Of a stretch of 64,000 bases of DNA, positions 58,967-64,000 are shown piece by piece (the first letter of the stretch is position 1; each line of letters starts with the position of its first letter). This DNA is from Stomorhina lunata (lineage: Eukaryota > Arthropoda > Insecta > Diptera > Rhiniidae). A program made the translations under genes and the position numbers. The notes beneath the pieces were generated by a model that ran no database searches, was not told the origin of the DNA, and was given only the letters and a program-made list of their open reading frames with translations. The stretch lies in the NCBI GenBank assembly GCA_933228675.1, contig OW121743.1, forward strand, positions 59,142,081 to 59,206,080, given 5' to 3'.

Positions 58967-59149
58967 AAATTTTTTTTGGAAAAAACCTAATATCGTAAAT
59001 TTTTATTTAGAAGAATTCTAATATCGCTTATTTTGCTTAAAAAAATTATTTGGGATTTAATTATTCGAACTTTAGAATTAATTGAAAAATTAGGTTTAAT
59101 CAGGCTTGAGTTCATTTAATATTCAAATTATTAATTTTGAAAATTTGAA

Positions 59150-59330
59150 AAGTAATTGTGGAGAAAAACTGAAAAAATTATTTTTGAACGCGGCTCAGTG
59201 GATTGCAATTTCTGTCCCGCCACAGGACGTCATCAGCACTTAGCGCCCTCGACCACAGTCGAGTTGTCAAATTGCAGAGATAATCATCAATTTAACTCAT
59301 TGAGTTTGATCGAACATCACTTACGTTTTC
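59150..59330. other. GC-richer insert in the AT array
   Basis: Includes GCGGCTCAGTGGATTGCAAT, TCTGTCCCGCCACAGGACGT and CATCAGCACTTAGCGCCCTC. A 63-codon frame crosses it without known motifs. Probably a fragment of an unidentified mobile element. Confidence 0.4.
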
Positions 59331-60244
59331 AACTAAAAAAATTATAATATCGTAAACGTTTCTTTGGGAAAATTTTAATATCATAATTTTTTTATAAAAA
59401 AATCTAATATCGTAAATTTTTATTTAGAAAAATTCTAATAACGTAAATTTTTCTTTGGAAAAATTATAATATCGTAAAATTTTTTGTAGAAAAAATCTGA
59501 TATCGTAAATTTTTATTTTAAAAAATTGTAAATAAAACTCTTAATATCGCATATTTTTCTAAAGAAAAGTTATAATATTGAAACTTTTGTTAAAAATATT
59601 CCATTTCTATAGAAAAATATTTTAAATTTTTCTTTCGAAAAATACAATTTTTGTAAAATTTTTATTGAATAATATCGTAATATCGTAGATTTATAAAAAA
59701 AATTCTTATATCGTAAATTTTTTTATAAAAAAATTCTAATATCGTAATTTTTTTTTTTTAATTCTAATATCGTAAATTTTTGTATAGAAAAATTGTAATA
59801 TCGTATACAATAAATATAATATTTCATATTTTTCTTAAGAAAAATTATAACATCGTAAACTTTTCTGTAAAAAACTCTAAATTTTCCTAAAGAAAAATTG
59901 TAATATCGTAAAAATTTCTACATAAAACTTCCAATATCTTTGATTTTTTATAGAAAAACTTTGATATCATTAATCATCACCATTTTCTATATAAAAACTG
60001 TAATATTGTTAATTATACTACAAAATTTCTAAAATTCATAAATTTTTTCATGAACTTTGAACTTTGTCCACTGTAATTTTTTATTTTTTGACTAATCTCT
60101 ACTAACGACCCATGGATATTTTAGTAATCGGATTATATTCCATAAAGCAGAAAGAAATACATAAAACGACTTATTTTTTAAAAGATATTTACATTACAAG
60201 TGTCACCATCTTTTTTTTTAACATTTTAGAATATCTCGAAAATT

Positions 60245-63200
60245 ATTCTACTTTTTGTCAAAAAACTGTTATGTATATTTGAGATAAAAATATGAAATTT
60301 TTTCACAAAAAATTTGATTATTGCGAAAAAATTGCTTTTTAAAAATTTCTTTAATAGAAAAATTTAAAAGCTAAAAATTATTTCATAGACATTTTTTTTA
60401 ATATGAATTATTTTTTGTAAAATGTTTTTAAAAAAAATTCTTTAGAATAAAATTTTTCCATATACAAATTTTTTGATATGCTTAATTTTGATTTATTTCA
60501 AATTTTTAAAACTTAAAATTTTTTTTTATAGAAAATGTTTTCATTTTAAAATTTGTTTATAGACAATATTTTTATATTTAAATTTTTCAGAATCAAATTT
60601 TTTTTTGCCAGATTTGCCGATTTATCGCCATTTTGGAGATTTTTGAAAACAAACTTAAATTTATATACATATATATGACAAATCAGTGGTTAAAAATGAT
60701 GTAAGTTTTCAATAATTCCGATATATTAAAATTTACCGAGTCAAAATTTGATAACGAAAATTTTTCTATAGAAAAATTTTAGATTTAAAATTTTTCTATT
60801 GTGAAATTTTTTATTTCATTTTTTTTTACCGAAAATGTTCTTATAACTATACATTTTTTTGTAAAAAATAATTTTTCATAAATTTTTCTTTTTCACAAAT
60901 AAAATGTTCATATAAACTTTTTTGTGTAGGAAAATTTTCTTCATTAATTTTATTTTTGCATACAAAAATGTTCCATATAAAATTTTTTGTATAGAAAAAT
61001 TTTCAACATAAGAAGATTTAATAAATTTTTTTTTGTATAGAAAAATTTTTAATATAAAATTCTTTGTATAGAAATATTTTCAATATAACATTTTTTGTAT
61101 AGAAAAAACTTCAGTATAAAATTTGTTATATAGAGAAATTTTCAATGAAAATTTGTGCTAATTAAAAGTTTTTAATGAAAATTTTGTTAATATTCGGCTA
61201 TACAAAAACGAGTTCGATTTGTGGAAACACCGGTAACTACAACACCCCGATTAGCACAACGACCAATTTTTTAACATTACAGGGTTTATAATTGAATCAA
61301 ATTTTTTGATATAAAAAATGTTTGATATGCAAAATTTTGTAAATTAAAAAATTTCTACATTTTAATATTTTTAAAAGAAAATGTTTTTGTTTAAAAATTA
61401 TTTCATAAACCATTTTTGCTAATAAAAATTTTTGATACATTATAGAAAAATTCTTCGGAATTATTTTTTTCAATATAAAAATTTTTTGTTATGCTTAATT
61501 TTGATTCATTTCAAAATTTTGACACTTACAATTTTTTTTTTTTTTTAATATAAAATATTTTTATTTAAAAATTTGTTTATAAACAATTTTTTGATATTTA
61601 ATATCTTTGTTATTTTATTTTTCAGAATAAAATTTTTTCACAAAAAATTTGATTCTTGCGAAAAAATTGCTTTTTAAAAATTTCTTTAATAGAAAAATTT
61701 AAAAGCTAAAAATTATTTCATAGACATTTTTTTTAATATGAATTATTTTTTGTAAAATGTTTTTTAAAAAAATTCTTTAGAATAAAATTTTTCCATATAC
61801 AAATTTTTTGATATGCTTAATTTTGATTTATTTCAAATTTTTAAAACTTAAATTTTTTTTAATAGAAAATGTTTTAATTTTAAAATTTGTTTATAGACAA
61901 TATTTTTATATTTAAATTTTTCAGAATCAAATTTTTTTGGCCAGATTTGCCGATTTATCGCCATTTTGGAGATTTTTGACCTGAAACATGATTAAGTGCC
62001 GATTTGCAGATTTTGCCTAGAAAATTCGCGATTTTTGATATTATATCGATAACAAACTTAATTTTATATACATATATATGACAAATCAGTGGTTAAAAAT
62101 GATGTAAATTTTCAATTCCGATATATTAAAATTTACCGAGTCAAAATTTGGTAACGAAAATTTTTCTATAGAAAAATTTTAGATTTAAAATTTTTCTATT
62201 GTGAAATTTTTTATTTCATTTTTTTTACCGAAAATGTTCTTATAACTATACATTTTTTTTGTAAAAAATAATTTTTCATAAATTTTTCTTTTTAACAAAT
62301 AAATTGTTCATATAAACTTTTTTGTGTAGGAAAATTTTCTTCATTAATTTTATTTTTGCATACAAAAATGTTCCATATAAAATTTTTTGTATAGAAAAAT
62401 TTTCAACATAAGAAGAATTAATAAAATTTTTTTTGTATAGAAAAATTTTTAATATAAAATTCTTTGTATAGAAAAATTTTCAATATAACATTTTTTGTAT
62501 TGAAAAAACTTCAGTATGAAATTTGTTATATAGAGAAATTTTCAATGAAAATTTGTGCTAATTAAAAGTTTTTAATGAAAATTTTGTTAATATTCGGCTA
62601 TACAGTACGAGTTCGATTTGTGGAAACACCGGTAACTACAACACCCCGATTAGCACAACGACCAATTTTTTAACATTACAGGGTTTATAATTGAATCAAA
62701 TTTTTTGATATAAAAAATGTTTGATATGCAAAATTTTGTAAATTAAAAAATTTCGACATTTTAATATTTTTAAAATAAAATGTTTTTGTTTAAAAATTAT
62801 TTCATAAACAATTTTTGCTAATACAAATTTTTGATACATTATAGAAAAATTCTTCGGAATTATTTTTTTCAATATAAACATTTTTTGTTATGCTTAAGTT
62901 TGATTCATTTTAAAATTTTGACACTTACAATTTTTTTTTTTTTTAATATAAAATATTTTTATTTAAAAATTTGTTCATTAACAATTTTTTGATATTTAAT
63001 ATCTTTGATATTTTATTTTTCAGAATAAAATTTTTTCACAAAAAATTTGATTCTTGCGAAAAAATTGCTTTTTAAAAATTTCTTTAATAGAAAAATTTAA
63101 AAGCTAAAAATTATTTCATAGACATTTTTTTTAACATGAATTATTTTTTGTAAAATGTTTTTTAAAAAAATTCTTTAGAATAAAATTTTTCCATACACAA

Positions 63201-63820
63201 ATTTTTTGATATGCTTAATTTTGATTTATTTCAAATTTTTAAAACTTAAATTTTTTTAATAGAAAATGTTTTAATTTTAAAATTTGTTTATAGACAATAT
63301 TTTGATACTTAAATTTTTCAGAATCAAATTTTTTGATATAAAAAATGTTTGATATGCAAAATTTTGTAAATTAAAAAATTTCGACATTTTAATATTTTTA
63401 AAAGAAAATGTTTTTGTTTAAAAATTATTTCATAAACAATTTTTGCTAATACAAATTTTTGATACATTATAGAAAAATTCTTCGGAATTATTTTTTTCAA
63501 TATAAAAATTTTTTGTTATGCTTAATTTTGATTCATTTTAAAATTTTGACACTTACAATTTTTTTTTTTTTTAATATAAAATATTTTTATTTAAAAATTT
63601 GTTCATTAACAATTTTTTGATATTTAATTTCTTTGATATTTTATTTTTCAGAATAAAATTTTCCGATATAAAAAATTTTTGATATGCAAAATTTCGATAA
63701 ATTTTAAAAATTTCGACATTTTAATATTTTTTTAAAGAAAATGTTTTTGTTTAAAAATTATTTCATAGAAAATTTTCAACTAATAAAAATTTTTCATTCC
63801 GAATTTTTCTCAACAAATTT
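60245..63820 (+). repeat. 1.34-1.40-kb tandem repeat, two copies plus partial copies
   Basis: CACAAAAAATTTGATT anchors at 60304, 61639 and 63037 give periods of 1335 and 1398 bp. Copy 1 lacks about 63-80 bp present in copy 2 after CCGATTTATCGCC. The third copy has lost about 770 bp internally and a fourth starts at about 63650. Each full copy contains one GC-richer core (GATTTGTGGAAACACCGGTA, then CAACACCCCGATTAGCACAA) at about 61213 and 62610. Confidence 0.88.
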
Positions 63821-63822
63821 GT

Positions 63823-64000
63823 TATACCCTTCACCACCATAGGTGGAAAGGGTATTATAAGTTTGTGCTGATGTTTGTAACGCATAGAAATATTTGTCTT
63901 AGACCCACCTTTTAGTATACCAATAGGCTTAGAATCACTTTCTGAGTCGATTTAGCGATGTCCGTCCGTCCGTCTGGCTGGCTGGACCCCCATGTAAACC
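63823..64000 (-). mobile_element. DINE-1-like element cut by the window end
   Basis: TATACCCTTCACCACC/GGTGGAAAGGGTAT hairpin, TTTGTGCTGATGTTTGTAAC and the CGTC/TGGC microsatellite, nearly identical to the start of the copy at 53381. Confidence 0.85.

Larger units (their letters stand above)
58010..60000 (+). repeat. Degenerate AT array with ATCGTAAATTT motif
   Basis: Irregular units of about 30-40 bp: AAAATTCTAATATCGTAAAT followed by TTTTCTATAGAAA. Distinct from the 30-bp family E. Interrupted by a LINE tail at 58925 and a GC-richer insert at 59150-59330. Confidence 0.8.

Noticed and set aside
59297..59347. Possible donor (GTAAGT on the - strand) for the missing first exon of the ZAD/HTH gene
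   Set aside because: Sequence upstream of it is degenerate AT array without a C-x2-C pair or usable frame.

Overview
The window looks like an AT-rich, repeat-dominated stretch of a higher fly (Diptera, probably a blowfly- or house-fly-like calyptrate). The reasons are intron-containing eukaryotic genes, a ZAD zinc-finger gene (a family expanded in insects), repeated copies of a DINE-1/INE-1-like Helitron, LINE and mariner remnants, and megasatellite-like AT arrays. The assignment below order level is inference.

Only two protein genes can be supported, and they converge. On the + strand, a complete three-exon calcyclin-binding protein gene (CacyBP, 227 aa) lies at 6848-8981, with two oppositely oriented LINE fragments in its second intron. 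On the - strand, at least six phase-compatible exons (28495 down to 19687) encode the last 1056 residues of a large nuclear-type regulator. It has the second half of a ZAD, three zinc fingers, three helix-turn-helix-like modules and long glutamine tracts. Its first exon(s) were not found and may lie upstream, inside or beyond this window.

Layout: 1-6.5 kb, AT arrays, a small MITE, a LINE 3' end and dispersed repeats. 6.8-9.2 kb, CacyBP. 10.5-19.1 kb, two large satellite arrays (31-bp and 29-bp units). 19.7-28.5 kb, the ZAD/HTH gene, with introns full of TTCGAA-rich repeats. 28.9-31.0 kb, a GC-richer island and a - strand LINE remnant. 31.3-34.1 kb, a 30-bp AT array. 34.2-36.1 kb, a full-length DINE-1-like element. 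37.5-38.3 kb, two retroelement terminal fragments carrying hammerhead-like motifs. 38.9-43.5 kb, a 29-bp satellite inside a split DINE-1-like element. 44.3-46.1 kb, the 31-bp satellite again, inverted relative to the first. 48.0-52.1 kb, a mariner remnant, hammerhead-bearing repeats in inverted arrangement, and a recent 1.4-kb tandem duplication of 30-bp arrays. 53.4-57.7 kb, more DINE-1-like copies, a piggyBac-type MITE, and a 131/160-bp tandem repeat carrying a CTCF-like palindrome. 58-63.8 kb, AT blocks, including a 1.34-1.40-kb tandem repeat. The window ends in another DINE-1-like copy.

The most interesting signal is a set of five near-complete hammerhead ribozyme-like motifs (plus one half copy) in a dispersed element whose end directly abuts the 30-bp AT arrays. 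At least three keep every core base. Their very short, self-complementary stem III is the form known from Penelope-like retroelements. The second theme is that the 29-, 30- and 31-bp satellites are bounded by inverted copies of transposon-like sequence.
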